A stretch of DNA of 64,000 nucleotides from Sphaerisporangium sp. TRM90804 (GTDB lineage Bacteria > Actinomycetota > Actinomycetes > Streptosporangiales > Streptosporangiaceae): the NCBI RefSeq assembly GCF_029846175.1, contig NZ_JARWAC010000026.1, forward strand, positions 1 to 64,000. Direction: 5' to 3'. Of the stretch, positions 1 to 8,246 are shown piece by piece. Each line of letters begins with the position of its first letter. Position 1 is the first letter of the stretch. The notes under the pieces are model-generated. The model did not search any database. It was not told the origin of the DNA and saw only the letters and a list, made by a program, of their open reading frames with translations. The translations under genes were made by a program, and so were the position numbers.

Positions 1-171
1 GCAAGCCCTCCACCACGGCGAACCGCCCCACCGGCCAGAGTGCCCACCCCTCGGCCAGGCGCCCGCCCCCACGACACAGAACCCGCCCCCTGTAGCCGAT
101 CCCTGCGCGCCCGCGCGGGGGCGAGCATCCCAGGCCGAGCGTCAGCACCCCGCTCAGGCCGTCTCGGGACG

Positions 172-206
172 GTACTCAGGCGGGGTCGGGTAGGCGTACT
201 CAGGCG
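172..206. promoter_or_regulatory. Direct repeat GTACTCAGGCG upstream of the YiaA-like gene, possible MacR-type site
   Basis: The 11-mer GTACTCAGGCG occurs at 172-182 and again at 196-206, 24 bp apart and 20-50 bp before the small membrane-protein gene. GTACTCA is half of the palindrome TGAGTAC-nn-GTACTCA that I recall being reported for the Streptomyces response regulator MacR. The second copy is preceded at the right spacing by CGGGTAG, giving about 11 of 14 consensus positions. A MacRS-type pair lies just downstream, which makes a functional link plausible. Binding is inferred. Confidence 0.4.
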
Positions 207-225
207 CGCGGACCGCGAGCACCGC

Positions 226-528
226 ATGCTCGAAGCCATGAGCAAGCCTGTGCAGCCGACGATGACCACCGCGTACTTCCTCCAGTGCGTCATCTCCTTC
301 GGGGCCGCCCTCACCAGCGTCGCGATCGGCGTCTACCACCTCCCGGTCGACGGCTGGGTTCGCGCGTTCCTCACCGTCGCCGTGCTGTACGCGGTCACCT
401 CCTCGTTCGGCCTCGCCAAGTGCGTGCGCGACCGGCAGGAGGTCGAGAACATGTCGAGCCGCATCGACCAGGCGCGCCTGGACCGGCTGCTGTCCGAGCA
501 CGACCCGTACAAGACCGAGGCCGCCTGA
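226..528 (+). CDS. YiaA/YiaB-type two-helix inner membrane protein
   Basis: A small membrane protein of 96-100 residues. The sequence has two hydrophobic segments: one around TAYFLQCVISFGAALTS and one around FLTVAVLYAVTSSFGLAKC. They are separated by the short loop VYHLPVDGWV, and a charged tail (KCVRDRQEVENMSSRIDQ) follows. This order is typical of the YiaA/YiaB domain, whose biochemical role is unknown. ATG codons at 226 and 238 are both possible; neither has a strong ribosome binding site. It ends 7 bp from the stop of the convergent response regulator, so the two units meet tail to tail. The GTACTCA repeats just upstream suggest control by the neighbouring MacRS-like pair, whose known targets in Streptomyces include membrane proteins. 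Confidence 0.8.
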   Translation: MLEAMSKPVQPTMTTAYFLQCVISFGAALTSVAIGVYHLPVDGWVRAFLTVAVLYAVTSSFGLAKCVRDRQEVENMSSRIDQARLDRLLSEHDPYKTEAA

Positions 529-535
529 GGCAGGC

Positions 536-1183
536 CTACTCGTCGTCGAGGCCGCGTTCGATCGCGTACCGGACGAGCTCCGCCCTGTTGTGCAACTGCA
601 GCTTGTTCAGCGTGTTCTGCACGTGGTTCTGCACCGTGCGGTGGGACAGCACGAGCCGCTCGGCGATCTGCCGGTACGAGAGGCCCTTGGCGACCAGGCG
701 CAGCACCTCGGTCTCGCGGTTGGTCAGGCGCGGGCCGTCGTCCGGCGGGGTCTGCTCGGCGAGGCGCCGGTACTCCCCCAGCACCAGCCCGGCCAGGCCG
801 GGCGTGAACACCGGCTCGCCCTCGGCGGTGCGCCGCACGGCGTCCAGGAACTCCGGCCTGCTGGCCGACTTGACGAGGTACCCGGACGCGCCCGCCTTGA
901 CCGCCTCCAGCACGTCCTGCTGCTCGCCGCTGGCCGTCAGCACGAGCACGCGCGGCGGGTGCGGAAGGGCGGCCAGCGCCCGGGCGACCTCGACGCCGGG
1001 CAGGTCGGGCAGCCGCAGGTCGAGGATGACGACGTCGGGGCGCACGGCGCCGGCGATCCGCAGCGCCTGACGGCCCTCGCCCGCCGTCGCGACCACGTCG
1101 TACTCGGCCTCGCCGAGGTCGCGGGCGATGGAGTCGCGCCACATCGGGTGATCGTCTACCACCATCACACGCGGCCCGCTCAT
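536..1183 (-). CDS. NarL/FixJ-family response regulator (MacR-like)
   Basis: A 215-residue two-component response regulator. The receiver domain (about 1-120) shows the acidic pair D10-D11, phospho-acceptor D55 in VVILDLRLPD, T83 and K105. The C-terminal LuxR helix-turn-helix (about 147-210) reads LTNRETEVLRLVAKGLSYRQ. Its ATG overlaps the kinase stop in an ATGA junction, so the pair is translationally coupled and should act as one phosphorelay. The kinase belongs to the MacS type, so the natural name is MacR-like. In Streptomyces coelicolor MacRS affects morphology and actinorhodin and acts on membrane-protein genes. Equivalence here is inferred from kinase type and context. Confidence 0.9.
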   Translation of the reverse strand: MSGPRVMVVDDHPMWRDSIARDLGEAEYDVVATAGEGRQALRIAGAVRPDVVILDLRLPDLPGVEVARALAALPHPPRVLVLTASGEQQDVLEAVKAGASGYLVKSASRPEFLDAVRRTAEGEPVFTPGLAGLVLGEYRRLAEQTPPDDGPRLTNRETEVLRLVAKGLSYRQIAERLVLSHRTVQNHVQNTLNKLQLHNRAELVRYAIERGLDDE

Positions 1184-2358
1184 GACGCCCCCCGCGTGCC
1201 GAGCAGCCGGGTGACGGCCGTGCTCACGGAGCGGGGACGGCCCGCGCGCGGCGTGACGGGGACGCTGAGCTCGACCTCGGTGCCCTGGCCGGGAACGGAC
1301 AGGAAACGCACCGTGCCGCCCACGTTGGCGAGCCGGCCGCGCATCGACTGGGCGACGCCGAGCCGGCCCGCGGCCCGCGCCTCTTCCAGGCGTCCCGGCG
1401 GGATTCCGGGGCCCTCGTCGCGCACGGTCACGGTCACGGCGCCGGTGTCGCCCTCGACGAGCACCCAGGCCCTGGTGCCCGAGGGGCAGTGCCGTCGTAC
1501 GTTGTCCAGGGCCGCGCCGGCCGCCGCCTCCAGCTCGCGCGCGTGGTGCGCGGGCAGCAGCAGCGGCTCAGACGCCGTCACCGTCGAGACGGTGACGGCC
1601 TCCGACTCGAACCGTCGCAGCAGGCGCGCCACGTCGGCCGAGCCGTCCTCCGACGGGCCGATGCCGGCCGGTTCGCTCCGGACCAGTTCGCGCAACGCCC
1701 TCTCCTGTTCCCCCGCGAGCCGCCCCAGCTCGGCGGACTCGCCGCCGATCTCCATGCCGCGGCGTTGCACCATCGTCAGCACCTGGAGCACCGAGTCGTG
1801 GATGTCGCGGGCGAGCCGTTGGCGCTCACGCCCGGCCGCCTCCATCTCGGCCACCCGCTGCAGCCGTTCCTCGGCCTGCTTGACGAGCTGGACCACATGC
1901 CCCACCGCCACGCCGGCCAGCACGAGCAGGACGGCCCCGTTCAGCGGGACGAACCGGTCGAACCCCCGCAGCCACAGATCGGCCGCCGCCACGACGATCG
2001 CCGTCACCCCGGCCGCGCGGCGCCCGGCGTAGACGGCCCAGGCGAGGACGGGGCCGCCGACCCAGGTGGCGGTGACCGGCATGACGCCCGCGGGCCCGGC
2101 GTCCGGGCCCTGGACGTACGTCGACGACAGCAGGCAGCCGACGGTGACGAGCACGTCGAGCACCAGCACGCCCCTGCGGTATCCGAGCGAGTACGCGAAG
2201 GTGCTGACGGCCGTCCAGGCGGCCATCACGCCGATGACCAGCCATCCGAGGACCGGCCGCTCGTAGCCTCCGGCGTGGGCCAGCAGCATCGCCGCGTAGA
2301 CCAGGGACGCCGCCTGGTACACCGCGACGGCGCGCCAGAACGGCCGTTCGATGCCCAT
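1180..2358 (-). CDS. MacS-family sensor histidine kinase
   Basis: A 392-residue membrane histidine kinase of the HisKA_3/HPK7 class. The first 155 residues carry five or six hydrophobic segments with almost no extracellular domain, which suggests sensing in the membrane. A short coiled coil (KQAEERLQRVAEMEAAGRER) leads to the phospho-acceptor H187 in RDIHDSVLQVL. The catalytic domain has an N-box region (AALDNVRRHCP) and a G-box (DEGPGIPPGR). It is the first gene of a two-gene operon with the response regulator. Topology and domain order match the family annotated as MacS. The signal is not known. Confidence 0.88.
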   Translation of the reverse strand: MGIERPFWRAVAVYQAASLVYAAMLLAHAGGYERPVLGWLVIGVMAAWTAVSTFAYSLGYRRGVLVLDVLVTVGCLLSSTYVQGPDAGPAGVMPVTATWVGGPVLAWAVYAGRRAAGVTAIVVAAADLWLRGFDRFVPLNGAVLLVLAGVAVGHVVQLVKQAEERLQRVAEMEAAGRERQRLARDIHDSVLQVLTMVQRRGMEIGGESAELGRLAGEQERALRELVRSEPAGIGPSEDGSADVARLLRRFESEAVTVSTVTASEPLLLPAHHARELEAAAGAALDNVRRHCPSGTRAWVLVEGDTGAVTVTVRDEGPGIPPGRLEEARAAGRLGVAQSMRGRLANVGGTVRFLSVPGQGTEVELSVPVTPRAGRPRSVSTAVTRLLGTRGAS

Positions 2359-2702
2359 GCAGCCCCATCACCGCTCGTGAGCGCCGGTCTCCTGACGAGT
2401 CCGGCGTCGATCCCCGCTCCCGACTATAGGAGGAAGCGCGCGTGGATCAGGAGGGGTTTCGGCCCCTGGCCGGAGCGGACGTTCTCAGCCCCGCGGAACG
2501 ACGGGACCCGTGCCGGACGCGACACCCGATCTCCCCGCCACCTTCAACGTATGGCACAGCCCGGGGCTTGTGGCAAGCCCCCGGTGCTGGTCCACAATTC
2601 GGGGCCGGAAGCCGACCGGGGGCCGGCGAAACCGAGGCCGGCGGGAATGCGGGTGCCCGTTCACCATGCCCTGGGCCGACCGTGACGAGGAGGATGGTTT
2701 CG
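2359..2702. other. Intergenic region and possible leader of the glycosyltransferase gene
   Basis: This 344-bp stretch separates the divergent kinase and glycosyltransferase genes. It holds a TATAGGAGG element at 2425-2433 and a GTG at 2442 that stays in frame with the glycosyltransferase, so an 87-residue N-terminal extension is formally possible. The extension is low-complexity and unlike the family, which normally begins at the MRVLLSTIGSRGD strand. A strong stem-loop lies inside (see 2561-2584). I see no separate gene. Confidence 0.5.
2561..2584. promoter_or_regulatory. Strong stem-loop in the glycosyltransferase leader
   Basis: Arms CCGGGGCTTG and CAAGCCCCCGG enclose the loop TGG. The pairing is continuous apart from one bulged C. 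It lies 119 bp before the preferred start codon at 2703. It could attenuate transcription, terminate an upstream transcript or shield the leader. No run of T follows, so a classical intrinsic terminator is not indicated. Confidence 0.45.
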
Positions 2703-3926
2703 ATGCGTGTGCTGCTGTCGACGATCGGGTCGCGTGGCGATGTGCAGCCGGTGGTGGCGCTGGCGGTGCGGTTGAGGGCACTCGGCGGGGACGTCCGCGT
2801 GTGCGCGCCGCCCGACTTCGGGGACTGGATCGGCGATCTCCGGATCCCGTTCGTCCCGCTCGGCCCCGAGCTGCGCGGCACCGGGAAGGCCGCTCCGACG
2901 GCGGCCCCGCCCTCGCCCGAGCAGCGGCGTCAGATGGTGACGGCCACGGTCGCCACCCAGTTCGAGACGCTGTCGGCGGCGGCGGAAGGCTGTGACGTCA
3001 TCGTGACGGGCGGATACCTGGTGCCGGCCGCCCGCTCGGTGGCCGAGCGCAGGGGCGTCCGCTACGTCTTCGCCGGTTACTGCCCGGCGGCCCTGCCCTC
3101 CCGGCACCACGCCCCGCCCCCGCTGCCGATGCTGGGCGATCCTCCGGTGGAGGACGCCGACAACGGCGCGCTCTGGGCCCGGGACGCGCGGCGCTGGAAC
3201 GACACGTGGGGCGAGGCGCTCAACTCCCACCGGGCGCCGCTCGGCCTGCCGCCGGTCACCGACGTCCGCGGCCACCTGTTCACCGACCGGCCCTGGCTCG
3301 CCGCCGACCCGGTACTCGGCCCCTGGCCGGAGCCCGGGGACCCGCGGGTGCTGCAGACGGGCGCGTGGATCCTGCCGGACGAGCGGCCGCTGTCCGCGGA
3401 GCTGGAGGCGTTCCTCCGGGCCGGCGAGCCACCCGTCTATTTCGGCTTCGGCAGCATCCGCGCCCCGCACGACCTCGCCAAGACGATGGTCGAGGCGGCC
3501 CGCGCGCTCGGCCGCCGCGCGATCGTGCTGCGCGGCTGGGCCGACCTGGCGCCGCTGGACGGCGAACCCGACTGCCTGTCCATCGGAGAGGTGAACCAGC
3601 AGGCACTCTTCCGGCGCGTCGCGGCGGTCGTCCATCACGGCGGCGCGGGCACCACCACCGCCGCCGCGCGGGCGGGCGTGCCCCAGGTCGTCATCCCCCA
3701 GCACTTCGACCAGCACTACTGGGCACGACGCGTGGCCGGCCTCGGCGCCGGAACCGCGCACGCGCCCGGCGCCCCGACCACCGCCTCCCTCACCGAGGCC
3801 CTCCGCCACGCCCTCCAGCCGGACGTGGCCGCCCGCGCCACGGCCCTCGCCGGCGAGATCCGCACCGACGGCGCGGACGCCGCCGCCCGGCGGCTGCTCG
3901 CCCCGGACTTCCGTCGCTCCTCCTGA
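2703..3926 (+). CDS. GT1/GT28-like glycosyltransferase (UGT/antibiotic glycosyltransferase type)
   Basis: A 407-residue GT-B glycosyltransferase that moves a sugar from a nucleotide donor to a lipid or small-molecule acceptor. The N-terminal strand and loop MRVLLSTIGSRGDVQP is the hallmark of the sterol and vancomycin-type UGT group. The donor site HHGGAGTTTAAARAG begins at residue 311 and is followed by PQVVIPQHFDQHYWA, including the usual D/Q pair. An AGGAGG at 2688-2693 lies 9 nt before ATG 2703 and abuts ATG 2694, which favours 2703. No polyketide, peptide or macrolide genes adjoin it, so it may modify a sterol-like lipid or inactivate a drug. The acceptor is unknown. Confidence 0.85.
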   Translation: MRVLLSTIGSRGDVQPVVALAVRLRALGGDVRVCAPPDFGDWIGDLRIPFVPLGPELRGTGKAAPTAAPPSPEQRRQMVTATVATQFETLSAAAEGCDVIVTGGYLVPAARSVAERRGVRYVFAGYCPAALPSRHHAPPPLPMLGDPPVEDADNGALWARDARRWNDTWGEALNSHRAPLGLPPVTDVRGHLFTDRPWLAADPVLGPWPEPGDPRVLQTGAWILPDERPLSAELEAFLRAGEPPVYFGFGSIRAPHDLAKTMVEAARALGRRAIVLRGWADLAPLDGEPDCLSIGEVNQQALFRRVAAVVHHGGAGTTTAAARAGVPQVVIPQHFDQHYWARRVAGLGAGTAHAPGAPTTASLTEALRHALQPDVAARATALAGEIRTDGADAAARRLLAPDFRRSS

Positions 3927-4064
3927 ACGGCTCTCCAGCGATTCTCCGGCGGGCGGGCCGCGCACCGCTCCCCGGGTTCGGCGACGGGAAGCGCGCGCGG
4001 GCCCTCGGCCCAGCACCAGACCTTGTAGTCGAAGCCCGGCGCGCACGGGTGCACCGGCTGATGC

Positions 4065-4958
4065 TCAGGCGCCGCGGGCGGGCGTGCGGAAGACCTGCCG
4101 GCCGTGCCAGTCGATGTGGCCGGGCTCGACGGCGTCCATGCCCGGCTGCGGAGCGCGCAGCGGCCGTCCGGCCAGGGACAGCACCATCTCCCTGGCCGAG
4201 GCCGATCGGCCGACGAACCTGGCCGAGACGGTGATGGTGCGATCGGACGTCATGCCCAGCACGCCCTTGTCGAACAGCTTGTGGTGGATGACGCACAGGC
4301 ACAGCCCGTTGGCCAGGTCGTCCGGCCCGTCGAAGGCCCACCAGCGCACGTGGGCCGCGTCCAGGCCGACGGCCACGCCGTCCAGCCAGCCGTCGTAGGC
4401 GCAGAACGCGCAGGCGTACTCGTACGCCATGAGCACCTTGTCGCGGAAGGCCGGATCACGGCGCGCGGGCCCGACGGCGGCCGGCTCCACCGGGGCCGTC
4501 TCCAATGCGTCCAGGTCGAGCCCGGCCATCCGGCAGATCTCCTCGTGCAGCGAAGGCGGGAAGTTCGTGTCCAGCAGGAAGCGGGCGATGCCCGCCGCCA
4601 GCCGGGGATCCTCCGTCAGATCCCGCGCGAGGTCGGGGTGCAGACGCCCGGCCGCCCGGCCGTCACGCAGGAGCCCCAGCCCGGACCCCGGACTGCCGGG
4701 CCCGTCGGCGGTGTCCACCAACCACAGCCCGTCGCTGGTCAGGTGGTGGAACGGGTATCCGGGGCTGGTCTCACGCGACGGGCCGTACTCCTTGAGCAGC
4801 CGCCTGAGATCGGCCTCCGCGCCGCTGAACGAGATCGGCACGTTCCCGTCCCGTTGAAAGCGCCCCAGCACGTACAGCAGCAGAAGCGGCTTGTGCGGCG
4901 CGCGCTCCCCACCCCGGGCCCAGCGCCGAATCCCAGCGATCCGGGCAATCCACTCCAT
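4065..4958 (-). CDS. Phosphorothioate-DNA-binding HNH restriction endonuclease (type IV, SBD-HNH)
   Basis: A 297-residue protein with an N-terminal sulfur-binding-domain fold followed by an HNH nuclease. The start MEWIARIAGIRRW and the phrase ERAPHKPLLLLYVLGRFQ are characteristic of the actinobacterial family that recognises phosphorothioated DNA (ScoMcrA/SprMcrA group). In ScoMcrA a Tyr-Pro pair lines the sulfur pocket; Y68-P69 in SPGYPFHHL is a likely counterpart. The nuclease part has C183-x2-C186, DAAH with H203, N217 and H225-H226 in NGLCLCVIHHKLFDKG. Such enzymes cut foreign DNA carrying sulfur modification, so the host should lack Dnd/Ssp modification. No dnd or ssp gene is in the window. 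ATG 4958 was chosen because family members begin at this motif. Confidence 0.8.
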   Translation of the reverse strand: MEWIARIAGIRRWARGGERAPHKPLLLLYVLGRFQRDGNVPISFSGAEADLRRLLKEYGPSRETSPGYPFHHLTSDGLWLVDTADGPGSPGSGLGLLRDGRAAGRLHPDLARDLTEDPRLAAGIARFLLDTNFPPSLHEEICRMAGLDLDALETAPVEPAAVGPARRDPAFRDKVLMAYEYACAFCAYDGWLDGVAVGLDAAHVRWWAFDGPDDLANGLCLCVIHHKLFDKGVLGMTSDRTITVSARFVGRSASAREMVLSLAGRPLRAPQPGMDAVEPGHIDWHGRQVFRTPARGA

Positions 4959-5138
4959 GGCCGCCCAGTGTAGGGCGATCATGCCCGATGCCGTTTCCAC
5001 GGAACGGCCGGGCCCGCGACCTCGGCCGGGACGAGTGACAGCGGTCGCTCCCGGCGTCCCCTGCCGCAGAACACGCGAAATCGTCCGAGGCGGGCACGGG
5101 CGTCGTCTCGCGGGGGCGGCGTCGATCGCTCGGACCGC

Positions 5139-6140
5139 CTACTCGGTGTCCGAGCCGGTCGCGGCGCGGGCGTAGCGGCGGGCCAGGTGGGCGTAGGCGT
5201 CCCTGAGCTCGGCCGGGCCGACGACCTCGATGTCGGCGTCGAACCTGCCGATGGTGGCGGCCAGGCCGTGCCAGGACCACGAGCCCAGGACGAGCCGGCA
5301 GCGGCCGGGGCCGAGTTCCTCGACGATTGCGTCCCAGGTGTGGCGGGACACGAACGCGGCCGGGAGGTCGAGGATCACCTCGCCGCGGCAGGGCCAGTCG
5401 CCGCCGTCGGTGCCGCGGAACCTGCCGGCCACGAAGGCGGCCACGTCACCCCCGGGCAGCTCGCGCGGGGTGAAGCGGGGCCCGGTGGGGGTGCGCGGGG
5501 TGATCCGGTCGACGCGGAAGGTGCGCCAGTCCTCGCGTTCGAGGTCCCAGGCGACGAGGTACCAGCGCCCGCCCCAGGTGACGAGGTGGTGCGGCTGCGC
5601 CCGGCGCGGCGGGGCCGGCGCGCCGTCGTCGTCTCCCACCGGCGCGGACGCGGGGGTGTAGTCGAAGCGCAGCACCTCGCGGGCGTGGACGGCGGCGCTG
5701 AGTGCCATGAGCACGCCGCTGTCGACCTGCGGGCCCGCCCGGTGCCGCGCGACGGCGGTGACCTGCAGGGTGTCGATCCGGTGGCGCAGCCGCGCGGGCA
5801 TGACCTGCCGGACGGTGTTCAGCGCGCGCGCCGCGGCCTCGCCGATGCCCGCGCCGGTGGCGGTGGCCATCTGCAGGGCGATGGCCAGGGCCACGGCCTG
5901 CTCGTCGTCGAACAGCAGCGGGGGCAGCTCGCTGCCGGCGTCGAGCCGGTACCCGCCGTCGGGCCCCTTGAAGGCCACGATGGGATAACCGAGCTCGCGC
6001 AGGCGGTCGACGTCACGGCGCACGGTGCGCGGGCTGATGTCCAGCCGCTCGGCCAGCAGCGCCCCCGGCCAGTCGCGGCGTGCCTGGAGCAGCGAGAGCA
6101 ACGACAGCAGTCGCGCTGAGGTCTTCGGCATGTTCCCCAT
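5139..6140 (-). CDS. YafY-type transcriptional regulator (HTH_11 + WYL)
   Basis: A regulator of about 333 residues. The N-terminal winged helix (SARLLSLLSLLQARRDWPG, then LDISPRTVRRDVDRLRELG) binds DNA. The middle carries a WYL domain with the motif GGRWYLVAWDLEREDWRTFRVDRI, a ligand or oligonucleotide sensor, and a WCX-type C-terminal region follows. ATG 6140 has GGAGG 4 nt upstream; ATG 6131 (MPKTSARLL), where homologues often start, is an alternative. It is divergent from a DinB-family gene with under 90 bp between them. Such pairs are common in actinomycetes, and the regulator probably controls both genes. The inducer is unknown. Confidence 0.88.
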   Translation of the reverse strand: MGNMPKTSARLLSLLSLLQARRDWPGALLAERLDISPRTVRRDVDRLRELGYPIVAFKGPDGGYRLDAGSELPPLLFDDEQAVALAIALQMATATGAGIGEAAARALNTVRQVMPARLRHRIDTLQVTAVARHRAGPQVDSGVLMALSAAVHAREVLRFDYTPASAPVGDDDGAPAPPRRAQPHHLVTWGGRWYLVAWDLEREDWRTFRVDRITPRTPTGPRFTPRELPGGDVAAFVAGRFRGTDGGDWPCRGEVILDLPAAFVSRHTWDAIVEELGPGRCRLVLGSWSWHGLAATIGRFDADIEVVGPAELRDAYAHLARRYARAATGSDTE

Positions 6141-6226
6141 ACTGCCTCCAGAAGCGGTCACAACCTGGCCGCTTCTCCTGCGATCGTCATCGCGTACCCG
6201 AGAACGACCGGAAGGACCCGCACGCG

Positions 6227-6805
6227 ATGACCATCAACACCTCGACGTCCCCGACCCTCGACGCCGAGCGGGCCGACCTGCTCGACCAGCTCGCGGCCGT
6301 GCGGTCCGGCCTGCTCACCACCGTGCGCGGGCTCGGCGACGAGCAGGCGGGCGAGCGTCCGACGGCCTCGGCGCTGTGCCTGGGCGGTCTCGTCAAGCAC
6401 GTCGCGTCCATGGAGGCGCAGTGGCTGAGGTTCGTGCTGGAGGGCCCCTCCGCCATGAACTATGACCTGCCCGAGGGGGTGACCTGGGAGGACTTCGCGT
6501 CGGGCACCGCCCGTGAGTACCCGAAGTGGGCGATCGATCATCAGAGCGACTTCCAGATGCTGCCCGGCGAGACGCTGACCGGCATCCTCCAGCGCTACGA
6601 GCAGATCGCCGCCCGCACCGCGGAGATCGTCGCCACCGTCCCCGACCTGTCCGCCACCCACCCGCTGCCGGCGGCCCCCTGGCACGAGCCGGGGACGGCG
6701 TACAGCGTGCGCCGCGTGCTGACCCACGTCATCGCCGAGACCGCCCAGCACGCCGGCCACGCGGACATCCTGCGCGAAACCCTAGACGGCCAGACCTCGA
6801 CCTGA
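6227..6805 (+). CDS. DinB-family protein (mycothiol/bacillithiol-transferase-like fold)
   Basis: A 192-residue four-helix-bundle protein of the DinB/DUF664 group. Metal-ligand histidines are visible at the expected places: one in GGLVKHVASMEAQWL, and two in VRRVLTHVIAETAQHAGHADILRE. Members are metal-dependent thiol transferases or unknown stress proteins. The tail HVIAETAQHAGHADILRE is typical of the actinobacterial DUF664 subgroup. GGAAGGA lies about 10 nt before the ATG. The divergent WYL regulator is the likely controller. Substrate unknown. Confidence 0.85.
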   Translation: MTINTSTSPTLDAERADLLDQLAAVRSGLLTTVRGLGDEQAGERPTASALCLGGLVKHVASMEAQWLRFVLEGPSAMNYDLPEGVTWEDFASGTAREYPKWAIDHQSDFQMLPGETLTGILQRYEQIAARTAEIVATVPDLSATHPLPAAPWHEPGTAYSVRRVLTHVIAETAQHAGHADILRETLDGQTST

Positions 6806-6874
6806 GCGATGCCGAAGTCGGGGGCCGGACCGGCCACCGTCCCGGCCGGTGTCCCCCGGTGATGAAGCTCGTGG

Positions 6875-7930
6875 TCAGTCGCCCGGTGGGGTGCAGTCGA
6901 GGATGACGTGCCCGAGCGGGGTGGTGTGAACGCCGGCGACGTCGAGCCCGGCTTCGGTGGCGATGGCGACGTAGTCCTCCGCTGCGCGCTCGCGGCCGCC
7001 GCTGAGCACGAGCATGCGCAGGTTCATCTCGGCGAACATGGCGGGGTCGTCACCGGAACCCCCGGGGGTCTCGATCACGACGACCCGTCCGTGCCGCCCG
7101 GCCGCCTCGGCGCACCGGCGCAGGACCCACCGGGCGTCGTCGTCGCCCCAGTCGTGCAGCACCCGCCGGAGCACGTACACATCGCCCCCGGTGGGCAGCG
7201 GTTCGAAGAAGCTCTGCCCGGCGAACTCGCACCGCGTCTCCAGGCCACGCTCGGCCAGGTACCGCCGGCCCCGCTCCACCGTGTCCGGCAGATCCACGAG
7301 CGTGGCCCGGACGCCGGGGTTGGCGCGCAGCACTTCGGCGAGCAGGGCGCCGGCGCCGCCGCCGACGTCGACCACATGCCGCGCACCCGACCAGTCGTAC
7401 CCCTCGGCCGCGTCGGCGACGTAGTCGGCCCCGTCGGCCATCATCGCGTCGAACGACCCGCTGATCTGCGAGTTGAGCGCGAGATACCGCCAGAACGGGG
7501 CGCCGAAGACCGTCTCCCAGGCCGGTTCCCCGGTGCGGACCGTGTGCAGCAACCCCGTGAAGGCCAGATCCATCCGCCCGCCGAACCCGTCCAGGTCGAG
7601 CCGCGCCCGCATCCCGGAAGGATGCCCGGCCGCCAGCAGCGCGGCGGGCTCGTTGACCGCGAACCTGCCCGGCTCGGGCTCGACGAAGACTCCGTGGCAC
7701 ACCAGGTGCCGCAACACCCGCCCCAGGGCGTCGACGTCGGTGACGGACCGCCGCGCCAACTCCTCGACGCTCACCACGTCGTCGCCCATCAGATCGCTCA
7801 GCCCCAGCGAGGCCGCGACCCGCACCGCCATCGGCGTGACCAGATCCGTCACAGGCGCCAGCACCTCCCACGCCGCCTCCCAGGCCGACGCCCGCCCCCG
7901 CTCCCCGCGCCCGCCCTCAGCACTGGTCAA
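6875..7930 (-). CDS. SAM-dependent O-methyltransferase (acetylserotonin/hydroxyneurosporene type)
   Basis: A 351-residue class I methyltransferase. An N-terminal dimerisation winged helix (about 15-95, LVTPMAVRVAASLGLSDLM) precedes the Rossmann domain. The SAM motif is VVDVGGGAGALLAEVLRANP, followed by LVDLPDTVERG, then VLRRVLHDWGDDDA with the catalytic-base His region. This is the family of natural-product O-methyltransferases such as those acting on phenazines or anthracyclines. The start is a TTG at 7930, with GGGAGGGGG 7 nt upstream; the resulting length fits the family. GTG 7951 is an in-frame alternative. No biosynthetic partner genes adjoin it, so the substrate cannot be guessed. Confidence 0.85.
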   Translation of the reverse strand: MTSAEGGRGERGRASAWEAAWEVLAPVTDLVTPMAVRVAASLGLSDLMGDDVVSVEELARRSVTDVDALGRVLRHLVCHGVFVEPEPGRFAVNEPAALLAAGHPSGMRARLDLDGFGGRMDLAFTGLLHTVRTGEPAWETVFGAPFWRYLALNSQISGSFDAMMADGADYVADAAEGYDWSGARHVVDVGGGAGALLAEVLRANPGVRATLVDLPDTVERGRRYLAERGLETRCEFAGQSFFEPLPTGGDVYVLRRVLHDWGDDDARWVLRRCAEAAGRHGRVVVIETPGGSGDDPAMFAEMNLRMLVLSGGRERAAEDYVAIATEAGLDVAGVHTTPLGHVILDCTPPGD

Positions 7931-8246
7931 GGCCAATCCCCCTCCCCGCACCGGATGCTGGCCGAAAGCTACCACGCGCTCAACCGCCCGGACCCGAACG
8001 AACGAGACCCCAGCCGCCTTGCGGCCGATCCACCCGCTCGGCGCGATCAGAGCGGCGTCCGGGTCGTCCGGCATCCGCCCACGGTCAGACGTTCGCATCC
8101 GTCTGGGGACGGAACACTCACCCGTGGATGGCGGCCAAGATGCGTCCCGGGCCAGACGCGCTGACACGGCACCGCCCAGCAGCATGTTCATGCGTCCGGC
8201 GAATCTCGCCGAGACGCGTCGGCACCGACACTGCGGGTGGGCATAC
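7931..8246. other. Divergent intergenic region, no gene recognised
   Basis: This 316-bp stretch lies between the methyltransferase and the membrane-protein gene, which point away from each other. Open frames run through it, but they are GC-driven and show no conserved-looking protein. It should contain both promoters. I could not identify a convincing operator or RNA structure. Confidence 0.5.

Noticed and set aside
3716-4054. Minus-strand open frame with the Trp/Cys-rich start HPCAPGFDYKVWCWAEGP
   Set aside because: Most of it lies antisense to the glycosyltransferase, and there is no ribosome binding site. The unusual start is not enough to call a gene.
2703-8000. A secondary-metabolite cluster joining the glycosyltransferase and O-methyltransferase
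   Set aside because: The two genes are 4 kb apart, separated by a restriction enzyme, WYL regulator and DinB gene, and no scaffold-forming enzyme is nearby.
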